Shown in pieces: positions 52,128 through 60,700 of a stretch of DNA of 64,000 bases. Source of the stretch: Streptacidiphilus anmyonensis (lineage in GTDB: Bacteria; Actinomycetota; Actinomycetes; Streptomycetales; Streptomycetaceae); contig NZ_BBPQ01000004.1 in NCBI RefSeq assembly GCF_000787855.1, positions 1-64,000 on the forward strand, in the 5' to 3' direction. The translations under genes were made by a program, and so were the position numbers. Positions within the stretch are counted from its first letter, which is position 1, and each line of letters starts with the position of its first letter. The notes beneath the pieces are model-generated. The model had not been told where the DNA came from. It worked only from the letters and a program-made list of their open reading frames with translations, and did not search any database.

Positions 52128-53345
52128 TCACTCATGACGCAGCGCCTCGATCGGACGCAGGCTGGCCGCCCGGCTGGCCGGGTAGCTGCCGAAGAAGAGG
52201 CCGATCGCCACCGCGATCCCGAACGAACCCCACACGGAGGCCGGGATCACCACCGGCTTGATGCCGACGATGGTGAAGTGGGCGCCGATCAGCGCCGCCA
52301 GCACGCCGAGCCCGGCGCCGACCAGCGAGAGCAGCGTCGACTCGGCCAGGAACTGGCTGAGGATGACGCCCTTGGGTGCGCCGATCGCCTTGCGGATACC
52401 GATCTCCCGGGTCCGCTCGGTGACCGTGACCAGCATGATGTTGGTGATGCCGATCCCGCCGACCAGCAGCGAGATCGCCGCGACCGCGCCGAGCAGCACG
52501 GTGAAGGTCTGCGTGGTGGAGCTGCGGGTGGACAGCAGCGAGGTCTGGCTGCTGACCCGGAAGTCGACCGCCGAGGCGTCCTTGATCCCGTGCGTGCCCA
52601 TCAGGACCGTGGTGATCTCGTTCTGCGCCTGGGTGGTGGCGTCGGCGGAGTTCGCCTCGACCAGGATCTGGCTGAGCGAGCCGAAGCCCGTGTAGGCGTT
52701 CTGGACCGTCGGCAGCGGCGCGATGATCACGTCGTCCGGGTCGTTGAAGCTGCTGGTGCTGCTGCCCTTGGTGGCCAGCTCGCCGACCACGGTGAGCGGG
52801 GTGCCGCCCAGGACGATCTTCTTGCCGATCGGCGAGGCGGTGCCGAACAGGTCGGTCGCCGTGGTCGAGCCGATCACCGCGACCTTGCGCGAGGCCAGCA
52901 CGTCGTCGTTGCTGAAGTAGTCGCCCTTGACGACCTTGCTGTTGGACGCCTCGAAGTAGGCCGGGTAGGTGCCGATGACGGAGCTGACCGTGTGCGAGGT
53001 GCCCTCGTACAGGGCGGTCTGCGAGGTCTGCACCTCGGGCGCGACGCCCTTGATGTCCGGCGCCTTGCTCGGGTCGGCGAGCGCCTGGGCGTCGGCGATG
53101 GTGAGCGGCTTGGTGCTGGTCGCCGTCGACTGCGCGCCGAAGCCGGCGCCCGAGCTGACGGTGAGGGAGTTGGTGCCGAGCGCGTCGATGGAGTCCTTGA
53201 CCGCCTGCGAGGAGCCGTTGCCGACCGCGAGCAGCAGGATGACGGCGGCGACGCCGATCAGGATGCCGAGCATCGTCAGCCCGGAGCGGACCTTGTTGGC
53301 GGCCAGGCCGAGCACCGCGAAGCGCAGTGTCTCCAGCGGGTTCAT
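52128..53345 (-). CDS. MacB-like ABC transporter permease (FtsX family)
   Basis: A 405-residue permease. The first helix (about 20-40, GLTMLGILIGVAAVILLLAV) is followed by a large outer domain (about 45-270) and three C-terminal helices with GGIGITNIMLVTVTERTREI, the MacB/FtsX signature. It starts inside the ATPase gene's last codons (4-base overlap). MacB-type systems do not transport by the usual channel but couple ATP use to extracellular extrusion of peptides or antibiotics. Confidence 0.92.
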   Translation of the reverse strand: MNPLETLRFAVLGLAANKVRSGLTMLGILIGVAAVILLLAVGNGSSQAVKDSIDALGTNSLTVSSGAGFGAQSTATSTKPLTIADAQALADPSKAPDIKGVAPEVQTSQTALYEGTSHTVSSVIGTYPAYFEASNSKVVKGDYFSNDDVLASRKVAVIGSTTATDLFGTASPIGKKIVLGGTPLTVVGELATKGSSTSSFNDPDDVIIAPLPTVQNAYTGFGSLSQILVEANSADATTQAQNEITTVLMGTHGIKDASAVDFRVSSQTSLLSTRSSTTQTFTVLLGAVAAISLLVGGIGITNIMLVTVTERTREIGIRKAIGAPKGVILSQFLAESTLLSLVGAGLGVLAALIGAHFTIVGIKPVVIPASVWGSFGIAVAIGLFFGSYPASRAASLRPIEALRHE

Positions 53346-54094
53346 CGCACGCCTCCCTGGGTGGCGAGCGTGCGGGCCAGCGCGGGCGGCGGGCCCTCGA
53401 CGGGCGCCTGCCGCACGTCACTGATGATCAGGCCGTCGACGAGCCGGATCACGCGCTTGGCGTGCTCCGCGACCTCGTCCTCGTGCGTGATCAGCACGAC
53501 CGTGCGGCCGGACGCGTTGAGCCGGTCCACGATGCCGAGGACCTCCTTGGTGCTGTGGCTGTCCAGGTTGCCGGTCGGCTCGTCCGCCAGCAGCATCGCG
53601 GGCGAGGTCACCAGCGCGCGGGCGACGGCGACGCGCTGCTGCTGGCCGCCGGAGAGCTCGTTGGGCTTGTGCTCGGCCCGCTCGGCGAGCCCGACCATGG
53701 TCAGCGCGGCCATCGCGCGGCGGCGCCGCTCGGCCGCCTTGACGCCGGCGTAGGCGAGCGGCAGTTCGACCTGGGCGAGCGCGCTGGTGCGCGGCACCAG
53801 GTTGAAGGACTGGAAGATGAAGCCGATCTTGCGGTTGCGCACCAGCGAGAGCTGCTTCTCGTCCAGCCCGCCGACGTCGATGCCGTCGAGCAGGTAGCGC
53901 CCGGTGGTCGGGACGTCCAGACAGCCGAGGATGTTCATCAGCGTCGACTTGCCGGAGCCCGAGCTGCCCATGATGGCCACGAAGTCGCCCTGGTGGACCG
54001 TCAGGTCGACGCCGGCCAGGGCATGGACGACGGCGTCGCCCATGCCGTAGGTCTTGATCAGTTGACGCGCCGCGATGACGGGCGTGGGGCTCAT
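53342..54094 (-). CDS. MacB/LolD-type ABC ATP-binding protein
   Basis: A 250-residue ATPase. The Walker A is GSSGSGKSTLMN, the signature LSGGQQQRVAVARAL, the Walker B MLLADEPTGNLD and the switch His is in LITHEDEVA. The LDEKQLSLVRNRKIGFIFQSFNL region is typical of the LolD/MacB group. Its ATG overlaps the adaptor-gene stop (ATGA), and its own stop overlaps the permease start, so three genes are translationally coupled. Confidence 0.94.
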   Translation of the reverse strand: MSPTPVIAARQLIKTYGMGDAVVHALAGVDLTVHQGDFVAIMGSSGSGKSTLMNILGCLDVPTTGRYLLDGIDVGGLDEKQLSLVRNRKIGFIFQSFNLVPRTSALAQVELPLAYAGVKAAERRRRAMAALTMVGLAERAEHKPNELSGGQQQRVAVARALVTSPAMLLADEPTGNLDSHSTKEVLGIVDRLNASGRTVVLITHEDEVAEHAKRVIRLVDGLIISDVRQAPVEGPPPALARTLATQGGVR

Positions 54095-55449
54095 CCCCTG
54101 CCTCCGCCGCCACCGCCGGCGCGACCGCCGCCACCGCCGCCGAAGCCGCCGCCACCGCCGAAGCCGCCGCGACCACCGCCGCCACCGAGGCCGCCGGGGA
54201 AGCCGGTGCTCGGGAAGCCGTTGGTGCCGGACGTCGACACGACGGTGATCTGGACCTTCTGGCCGTCGGTCACGCCGGAGACGATCTGGTCGTCGGTGTC
54301 GCCCTGCACGCCGAGGGTGATCGGGGTGCGCTTGACCGAGCCGTCCGACTGGACGACGTTGACGCTCGCGTTGGCGCCGGTGCCGTTGATCGCCGAGGTC
54401 GGCAGGTAGAGCGCGCCGGACGCCTCACCCGTCACCACCTGCACGCTGGCGCTGAGGCCGGTGCGGAGGTTGGAGGTGTCGCCGGAGATCGCCAGCAGCG
54501 CGGCGTACTGGACGGCGCCGCTGGAGGAGCTGCCGCCACCGCTGCCGGAGCTGGAGACGGGGAGCGAACTGATCGAGACCACCTTGGCGTTGAGCACCTG
54601 GGTGGTGTCGGCGTTCAGCGTCACCGTGGCCGCCTGGCCCCCCTTGAGCTTCAGCGCGTCGCTCTCGGAGAAGTCGGCGCTGACCTCCATCCCGGACGGG
54701 TTGGTGATCACGACGAAGCCGGACAGGCTGCTGGACGACGAGCTCGACGAGGAGCTGCCGGAGCCGGAGCCGCTGCCGCCGCTTCCACTGCCGGAACCGC
54801 CGCTGCCGGAGACCGAGTCGCCGACCTTGCCGCCGACGGAGGCGACGGTGCCGGAGACCGGGGCCTTCAGCACGGTCCCGTCGACGGCGCGCTGGGCCGC
54901 GGCGACGGAGTTCTCCGCGGAGGTGACCTGCTGCTCCGCGTTGGCGAGCTGGGACTGGTTGACGGTCGGCGTCGGGGCGGGCGTCGGCGTCGAGGCGGCG
55001 CCCCGCCCGCTGCCCGAGCCGGAACCGGAACCGGAGTTGGAGCTCGTGGTCGAGGTCTGGCCTTCCTCGACCTGGGTCAGGTTGGCCTGCGCGGCGGTGA
55101 GCTGGGCCTGTGCGTTGCTGAGCGTCTCGTCGGCCGAGGTCGCATCGACCTTGCCCAGGACCTGGCCGGCCGAGACCTTCTGGCCGGGCTTGACGTCGAC
55201 TTCGGTGAGCGTGCCGCCGGTGGTGAAGTTCACCCCGGCGTCCGACGGGGAGGTCAGCGTGCCCGACCCGGAGACCGTCGCGAGGACCGTGCCGCGCGCG
55301 ACGGTCGCGGTACGCGTGGTGGCGGTGGAGCTGGTGCTGCTGGAGCCCTGCGCCACGGTCGCCCACGCGACGCCGCCGACAGCCAGCAGCGCCGTGGCGA
55401 GCACGGAGTTCAACAGGACGGCCTTGCGCCGTCGTGGGAGCACCTTCAT
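54091..55449 (-). CDS. MacA/HlyD-like efflux adaptor with Gly-Phe-rich tail
   Basis: A 452-residue exported protein, first gene of the operon. The signal anchor (about 8-32) is followed by a biotinyl-lipoyl-like hairpin (GVNFTTGGTLTEVDVKPGQK), coiled-coil segments (SNAQAQLTAAQANL, NAEQQVTSAENSV) and beta domains. Two inserted Ser/Gly-only stretches (SGSGSGSG; GSGSGSSSSSSSSS) replace part of the hairpin. The last ~35 residues are a GGFGGGG repeat. It should bridge the MacB-like permease and the outside. ATG 55449 is the second of two close Mets and matches the family. Confidence 0.88.
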   Translation of the reverse strand: MKVLPRRRKAVLLNSVLATALLAVGGVAWATVAQGSSSTSSTATTRTATVARGTVLATVSGSGTLTSPSDAGVNFTTGGTLTEVDVKPGQKVSAGQVLGKVDATSADETLSNAQAQLTAAQANLTQVEEGQTSTTSSNSGSGSGSGSGRGAASTPTPAPTPTVNQSQLANAEQQVTSAENSVAAAQRAVDGTVLKAPVSGTVASVGGKVGDSVSGSGGSGSGSGGSGSGSGSSSSSSSSSSLSGFVVITNPSGMEVSADFSESDALKLKGGQAATVTLNADTTQVLNAKVVSISSLPVSSSGSGGGSSSSGAVQYAALLAISGDTSNLRTGLSASVQVVTGEASGALYLPTSAINGTGANASVNVVQSDGSVKRTPITLGVQGDTDDQIVSGVTDGQKVQITVVSTSGTNGFPSTGFPGGLGGGGGRGGFGGGGGFGGGGGGRAGGGGGGRG

Positions 55450-55641
55450 GGGGCACACCCTGACGGGGCCCGCCCAGCGGGCTCTGGGAGGAAACTGGGA
55501 GTTCCCCGAGAGAAGATAGCGGGCAAAGCATAAAAATTCGGACTTAAGCCCCTTTCGGCATCGCCAGGGCGGTCCACGCTCCCAGCGGATTCGAAGAAAG
55601 CACCCAGCCGGTCACCATGGCTGTGGGGTTCCTTCGAGTCC

Positions 55642-56232
55642 ATGACGAATCACCGCACTCGCGCTCGAGCCGCAGCGGCAGCGGGGCTGCTCGGCCTCAG
55701 CACCCTGCTGCTGTCCGCCTGCGGCTCCAGCTCCTCGGGGGCGACGGCTGCAGGCTCCACCCCGTCCTCGTCCGCGTCCGGACGCGGCGCGGCGATGCAG
55801 GCCTACCGCACCTGCCTCAGCCAGCACGGCGTGAACCTGCCGACCGGCCGCCCCAGCGGCCGCCCGAGCGGTGGCTTCGGCGGCGGCAACGGCGGCGGGG
55901 GCAACGGCGGCGGCGGTTACGGCGGCGGCTTCGGCGGTGGCGGCGGCTTCGGCGGAGCCTCGCCCAACCCCACCATGCAGGCCGCGATGCAGGCCTGCTC
56001 CTCGCTCCGCCCCACAGGCGGCTTCGGCGGCGGCCGCGGCGGCTTCAACTCCACCGCGATGGCCGCGTTCACCAGCTGCCTGAAGGACCACGGGGTCACC
56101 CTCCCGACCAAGGGCGGCCTGCGCGCGCTCAACACGGCCGACGCGAAGACGGCCACGGCCTACAACACCTGCAAGCCGCTCCTCCCGACCCGCTCCCCGG
56201 GCGCGTCGCCCTCGGCGTCCCCGACCGCGTAA
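55642..56232 (+). CDS. Gly-rich lipoprotein with paired CL-HGV-LP repeats
   Basis: A 196-residue lipoprotein divergent from the adaptor gene. The lipobox LLSAC follows a signal peptide. The body has two matching units, YRTCLSQHGVNLPT and FTSCLKDHGVTLPT, separated by long GGFGGGNGGGG-type repeats and a third cysteine pair (MQACSSL, YNTCKPL). Such CL-x2-HGV-x-LP units are found in small secreted actinobacterial proteins of unknown function. Its place beside the exporter operon suggests it is a partner or cargo. ATG 55642 is used; the promoter lies in the 190-base divergent gap. Confidence 0.75.
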   Translation: MTNHRTRARAAAAAGLLGLSTLLLSACGSSSSGATAAGSTPSSSASGRGAAMQAYRTCLSQHGVNLPTGRPSGRPSGGFGGGNGGGGNGGGGYGGGFGGGGGFGGASPNPTMQAAMQACSSLRPTGGFGGGRGGFNSTAMAAFTSCLKDHGVTLPTKGGLRALNTADAKTATAYNTCKPLLPTRSPGASPSASPTA

Positions 56233-56293
56233 CCCGACCCCGGGCGCTTGATTCGCTCCCACAGCAGGCTGCACCACCCAAGCTGCACTACCT

Positions 56294-56394
56294 AGGGGCG
56301 CGGGGAACTGCGCGAGCAACCACCCACCGTGGATGGCCCTGCTCGCCCGGCGACTGACCACACAGTGGCTTGTCGCGCAGTTCCCCGCGCCCCT
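56294..56394. repeat. 22-bp perfect inverted repeat between convergent genes
   Basis: AGGGGCGCGGGGAACTGCGC and the next two bases GA (56294-56315) match 56373-56394 as a perfect reverse complement. The spacer of 57 bases includes GGATGGCCCTGCTCGCC. This GGGGCGCGGGGAACTGCG element is familiar to me as a widespread intergenic repeat in streptomycetes. Here it can act as a bidirectional terminator between the genes ending at 56232 and 56408. Confidence 0.8.
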
Positions 56395-56407
56395 GATGTG
56401 CGCGCGG

Positions 56408-57508
56408 CTACAGCGACTTGCGGAAGACTTCCGCCGTCTGCAGGAAGAGGTCGTTCGCCTCGGTCTCGCCGATCGTGATGCGCGCGCCCTCGCCGGCGAA
56501 GGGACGGACGACCACGCCCGCCGACTCGCAGGCCGCCGCGAAGTCCGTCGTCCGCTCGCCCAGCCGCAGCCAGACGAAGTTCGCCTGCGTCGTCGCCACC
56601 GTCCAGCCCTGGGCGACCAGCGCCGCGACGACCCGCTCGCGCTCCGCGACCAGCGCGGAGACCCGCTCCAGCAGCGCCTCCTCCGACCGCAGGGAGGCGA
56701 TCGCCGCGTCCTGCGCGAGCTGGCTGACGCCGAAGGGGACCGCCGTCTGCCGCAGCGCCTGCGCGACCGGCTCGTGCGCGATGGCGAAGCCGACCCGCAG
56801 GCCGGCCAGGCCGTAGGCCTTGGAGAAGGTGCGCAGCACGCAGACGTTCGGGCGGTCGCGGTAGATCTCGACGCCGTCCGGGACCTCCTCGTCGCGGACG
56901 AACTCGTTGTACGCCTCGTCCAGCACCACGAGGACGTCGCTCGGCACCGCGTCGAGGAAGCGCTCCAGCTCCGCGCGGTGGACCACCGTGCCGGTGGGGT
57001 TGTTCGGGTTGCAGACGAAGATCAGGCGGGTCCGCGGCGTGACCGCGGCGAGCATCGCGTCCAGGTCGTGGGTCTCGTCCGCCTTCAGCGGGACGCGCAC
57101 GGACGTGGCGCCGCTGATCTGGGTGATGATCGGGTACGCCTCGAAGGAGCGCCAGGCGAAGATCACCTCGTCGCCCGGACCGGAGGTCGCCTGGAGCAGC
57201 GACTGCGCGACGCCCACCGAGCCGGTGCCGGTGGCGACATGCGCCTCCGGCACGCCGAAACGCTGCGCCAGCTCGGCGATGAGCGCCGCGCACGCCATGT
57301 CGGGGTAGCGGTTGAAGCTCCCCGCGGCGGCGGTCGCCGCCTCCAGGACGCCCGGGAGCGGCGGGTAGGGGTTCTCGTTGGAGGAGAGCTTGAAGGCGGG
57401 GGCGCCGTCGGCGCCCTGGGCCGGCTTTCCGGGCTTGTAGGCGGGGATGCCCTTGAGGGCCTCGCGCAGGCGCGGGCCGTTCGCGCCAGGGGTGGTTTCG
57501 CTGCTCAC
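56408..57508 (-). CDS. hisC: Histidinol-phosphate / aromatic aminotransferase
   Basis: A 366-residue fold-type I PLP enzyme. The Lys Schiff-base site is [14 protein letters not shown], and [20 protein letters not shown] and VLDEAYNEF are all conserved. It converts imidazole-acetol phosphate to histidinol phosphate. A stand-alone HisC outside the his operon may instead be the aromatic (Phe/Tyr) aminotransferase, which is sequence-close and would suit the nearby pheA. GTG 57508 has GGAGG about 9 bases upstream. It is divergent from the LacI regulator. Confidence 0.9.
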   Translation of the reverse strand: MSSETTPGANGPRLREALKGIPAYKPGKPAQGADGAPAFKLSSNENPYPPLPGVLEAATAAAGSFNRYPDMACAALIAELAQRFGVPEAHVATGTGSVGVAQSLLQATSGPGDEVIFAWRSFEAYPIITQISGATSVRVPLKADETHDLDAMLAAVTPRTRLIFVCNPNNPTGTVVHRAELERFLDAVPSDVLVVLDEAYNEFVRDEEVPDGVEIYRDRPNVCVLRTFSKAYGLAGLRVGFAIAHEPVAQALRQTAVPFGVSQLAQDAAIASLRSEEALLERVSALVAERERVVAALVAQGWTVATTQANFVWLRLGERTTDFAAACESAGVVVRPFAGEGARITIGETEANDLFLQTAEVFRKSL

Positions 57509-57838
57509 CGTGGTCGTCCTCCAGAGAATCGCGACGCCGTCGCGCCCCGCAGGATCCCTGCTCGGGCGGCTCCGTCGCCGTAACCGGTCGAGATCACCAT
57601 ACGAGCCGATCGCGTGAACCTCACCCGTGCGAGTGACATGTGCCGATACGCGCCCGCGAAGACTCGGTGGGCGACAGCGTGAGTGCGTGACCAAAACGCA
57701 GGCGATCGGGGGCGAAACGGTCGTTGGTGCAAGGAGAAAAGGCGCGAATGTTCATGGAGAAACGTATCTCCGACGTCTGTGATCTTTCCGGACAGACCAT
57801 CCCCTTCTGACAGTTCCGCGCCATACGATCGGCCAGAC

Positions 57839-58978
57839 ATGACAGCAGCAGCGAATCACCACGGCCGGCGGACCACCACCCGCACCCGCCGCCTGGAGCG
57901 TGCCGGGATCAGGGACGTGGCGGCCGCCGCCGGGGTCTCGATCACCACGGTCTCCGACGCGCTCAACGGCAAGGGCCGGCTGCCCGACGAGACCCGCACC
58001 AAGGTGCGCGAGGTCGCCGAACGGCTGGGCTACCGGCCCTCCGCCGCCGCGCGCACCCTGCGCACCGGCCGTTCCGGACTCATCGGCCTGACGGTCACGA
58101 CCTACGGCCAGGAGCCCTTCACCTTCACGGAGTTCGCCTACTTCGCGGAGATGGCGCGCGCCGCGACCTCGGCCGCGCTCAACCGCGGCTACGCGCTGGT
58201 CGTGCTGCCGGCCTCGTCCCGTCACGACGTGTGGAGCAACGTCGCGCTGGACGGCACGGTGGTGATCGACCCGTCCGACCACGACCCGATGGTGGCCGAC
58301 CTGTACCGGCAGGGCCTGCCGGTCGTCAGCGACGGCAAGCCGGGCAACTGCCCCGTCACGGCCTGGGTCGACAACGACCACCACGCCGCCGTCCTCGGCA
58401 TCCTGGACCACCTGGCCCAGGCGGGAGCCCGTCGGATCGGGCTGCTGACGGGCACCAGCACGGACACCTACACCCGGCTCAGCACCGAGGCCTACCTCGG
58501 CTGGTGCCGGTCCGTGGGCCAGGAGCCGCTGTACGAGGCGTACCCCGCGCACGACCCGTGCGCGGGCGCCGTCGCCGCCGACCGGCTGCTGGCCCGGCCC
58601 GACCGGCCGGACGCCGTCTACGGCCTCTTCGACCCGAACGGCACCGACCTGCTCGCCGCCGCGCGCCGCTACCACCTGCGCGTCCCCGACGACCTGCTGC
58701 TGGTCTGCTGCAGCGAGAGCGACGTCTACGCCGCCACCGAACCGCCGATCACGACGCTCTCGCTCAAACCCCGCCGGATCGGCACCACCGTGGTGAACCT
58801 GCTGATCGACGCGATCGAGGGCCACACCTCGGAGAACCCGTCCCCGACCGACGAGACGGCGACCGACCGACGCGTCTCGGGCCAGTTGATGCCGACGGAG
58901 CTGATCGTCCGGCGCTCCTCGCAGCGCCGTCCCCCGCGCACCACGGTGTCGGCTCCCCGGCCGCCCGGGGAGGAGTGA
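57839..58978 (+). CDS. LacI-family transcriptional regulator
   Basis: A 379-residue repressor-type protein. The N-terminal 23 residues are basic (HHGRRTTTRTRRLERAG) and precede the LacI HTH (IRDVAAAAGVSITTVSDALN) and hinge helix (RPSAAARTLRTG). The periplasmic-binding-like effector domain (about 85-345) is intact; the tail is Arg/Pro-rich. In Streptomyces a LacI regulator (rstP) occupies this place beside hisC. The effector is unknown, probably a small sugar-like or nucleoside ligand. ATG 57839 is the closest start to the HTH. Confidence 0.88.
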   Translation: MTAAANHHGRRTTTRTRRLERAGIRDVAAAAGVSITTVSDALNGKGRLPDETRTKVREVAERLGYRPSAAARTLRTGRSGLIGLTVTTYGQEPFTFTEFAYFAEMARAATSAALNRGYALVVLPASSRHDVWSNVALDGTVVIDPSDHDPMVADLYRQGLPVVSDGKPGNCPVTAWVDNDHHAAVLGILDHLAQAGARRIGLLTGTSTDTYTRLSTEAYLGWCRSVGQEPLYEAYPAHDPCAGAVAADRLLARPDRPDAVYGLFDPNGTDLLAAARRYHLRVPDDLLLVCCSESDVYAATEPPITTLSLKPRRIGTTVVNLLIDAIEGHTSENPSPTDETATDRRVSGQLMPTELIVRRSSQRRPPRTTVSAPRPPGEE

Positions 58979-59162
58979 GGCGGGGGGATGCGGAGGGGGT
59001 CGCCGTGGGGGCGGTCGCGCGCGCTGCCACGGGAGTTGTGGCCACCGCTCCAGCCTGACCTGCCCTTTTTGCCCACTGTTGCTCCGCGTTGCCCCTTCGA
59101 CCGATGAACGAATTCGCCGGGCTGATCCCTCCCAGGTGCGGACGCCGGGAAGGACGGCTTTA

Positions 59163-59175
59163 TACGATGGGCGTC
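59163..59175 (+). promoter_or_regulatory. -10 element for a leaderless phosphatase transcript
   Basis: TACGAT (59163-59168) is exactly 7 bases from the ATG at 59176. No good ribosome site precedes either this ATG or the ATG at 59167, so a leaderless start at 59176 is likely. Confidence 0.45.
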
Positions 59176-60468
59176 ATGACACCCGTGGACCGTCCCGCCT
59201 GGCCTGACCAGCCGGACCCAGGCCCGCACGCCGCGCAGGCAGCGGACGGGTCCACGCAGTTCGACTTCTTCGCTCCTCCCGCGGCCACTCCCGCTGCTCC
59301 CGCAGTCCCGCCCGCGCCCATGCCTGCGCCCATGCCTGCGCCCGTGCCGCCCACGGCCCAGCAGCAGCCGGTCCAGCCCCTGCCGCCGATGCCGCAGGCC
59401 CAGCCGGTGCAGCAGGTGGCGCAGGTGCAGCCAAGCCAGCAGGTGCAGCACGTGCAGCCGATGCCGCAGGCGGGCGGTCCCCTCGGGTTCGGCGCACCGA
59501 CCGTCCCGGCCAACCCGGGCGTCGCGCCGTCGATGCCCACCGTTCCGCCGCAGGACCCGCCGACGCTGGAGCTGGGGGCGCCCATCGTCGAGCAGCCGGC
59601 CGTCCCCGGGCCCGCCCCGGCGCCCGCGCTCGACTCGCTGCCCGGCGGCCCGGACAGCCCGCTCTACGTGATCGGCGACGTCCACGGGTATCTGCAGGAC
59701 CTGCTGGACGGCCTGCACGAGCAGGGCCTGATCGACGCCGAGGGCCACTGGAGCGCCGGCCGCGCCCGGATGTGGTTCCTCGGGGACTTCACCGACCGGG
59801 GCCCCGACGGGATCGGCGTGATCGACCTGGTGATGCGCCTGGCCGCCGAGGCGGCCGCGGACGGCGGCTACTGCCGCGCCCTGATGGGCAATCACGAACT
59901 GCTGCTGCTCGGCGCCGACCGCTATGGCGAGGAGCCCGTCCACTCCGCCGCCGGCACCGCCTCCTTCCTCGCGGCGTGGCGGCTCAACGGCGGTCAGCCG
60001 CACGACATGGAGCGTCTGGAGGACCACCACGTCGCCTGGCTCTCCCGACTCCCGGCGATGACGGTCGAGGACGACCACCTGCTGGTCCACTCGGACACCA
60101 CCGCCTACCTGGAGTACGGCGACTCGGTGGACGCAGTCAACGACGCGATCCGCGAGGTGCTCAACCAGGGTGACCCGGACGAGTGGTGGGACTGCTTCCG
60201 GCGGATGACCAAGCGCTTCGCCTTCCGCGGCGAGTCCGGCCCGGAGGCGGCGCGCGAGCTGCTGGCGGCCTTCGGCGGCCACCGGATCGTCCACGGCCAC
60301 AGCCCCATCCCCTACCTGCTCGGCGAGGCCCCCACCGAGGACGGCCACTCCGGCGTCCACGTCACCGGCCCGCACGTCTACGCGGACGACCTGGCGGTGG
60401 CCATGGACGGCGGCGTCACCATGGAGGGCGAGGGCAAGCTGCTCATCGCCCGCCTCCCGCTGGCCTGA
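59176..60468 (+). CDS. PPP-family-like metallophosphatase with Pro/Gln-rich N-terminus
   Basis: A 430-residue protein. Residues 1-150 are disordered, rich in Pro, Gln, Ala and Val. Residues 160-425 are a calcineurin-type phosphatase with the exact PPP signature set: GDVHG (167-171), GDFTDRG (203-209), GNHE (238-241), and a late HGHSP. Such proteins are protein Ser/Thr phosphatases or ApaH-like dinucleotide hydrolases. The N-terminal extension could be a docking region. The next gene encodes a membrane protein with Ser-Pro repeats, a conceivable partner. ATG 59176 is preferred (leaderless); ATG 59167 adds three residues. Confidence 0.87.
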   Translation: MTPVDRPAWPDQPDPGPHAAQAADGSTQFDFFAPPAATPAAPAVPPAPMPAPMPAPVPPTAQQQPVQPLPPMPQAQPVQQVAQVQPSQQVQHVQPMPQAGGPLGFGAPTVPANPGVAPSMPTVPPQDPPTLELGAPIVEQPAVPGPAPAPALDSLPGGPDSPLYVIGDVHGYLQDLLDGLHEQGLIDAEGHWSAGRARMWFLGDFTDRGPDGIGVIDLVMRLAAEAAADGGYCRALMGNHELLLLGADRYGEEPVHSAAGTASFLAAWRLNGGQPHDMERLEDHHVAWLSRLPAMTVEDDHLLVHSDTTAYLEYGDSVDAVNDAIREVLNQGDPDEWWDCFRRMTKRFAFRGESGPEAARELLAAFGGHRIVHGHSPIPYLLGEAPTEDGHSGVHVTGPHVYADDLAVAMDGGVTMEGEGKLLIARLPLA

Positions 60469-60536
60469 GCGCCCCGGTCGCTCCCCTCGACCGCCCCAGC
60501 CGCCCTGGTCGCCCGGGTCACCCTGGTCGCGGCCGG

Positions 60537-60564
60537 GTTGCTTCGGGCAATTGCCAGAAGCAAC
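60537..60564. promoter_or_regulatory. 28-bp near-perfect palindrome
   Basis: GTTGCTTC, then GGCAATTGCC in the centre, then GAAGCAAC. Only the bases at positions 9 and 20 fail to pair. It lies 68 bases past the phosphatase stop and 136 bases before the next gene. Without a loop or T-run it looks more like an operator for a dimeric regulator than a terminator. Confidence 0.5.
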
Positions 60565-60700
60565 GCGGGCCACTCCTGACGCGGAAATTCGCGAAACCGA
60601 CTGTCGATCTGTCAGCCCTCGCCCCTAGCATGTCCGTTAACAGCCCATAACCCCCGGCTGAGCCATGAACGGCCGTCACTTCCACGGGGGGAGCAGAACC

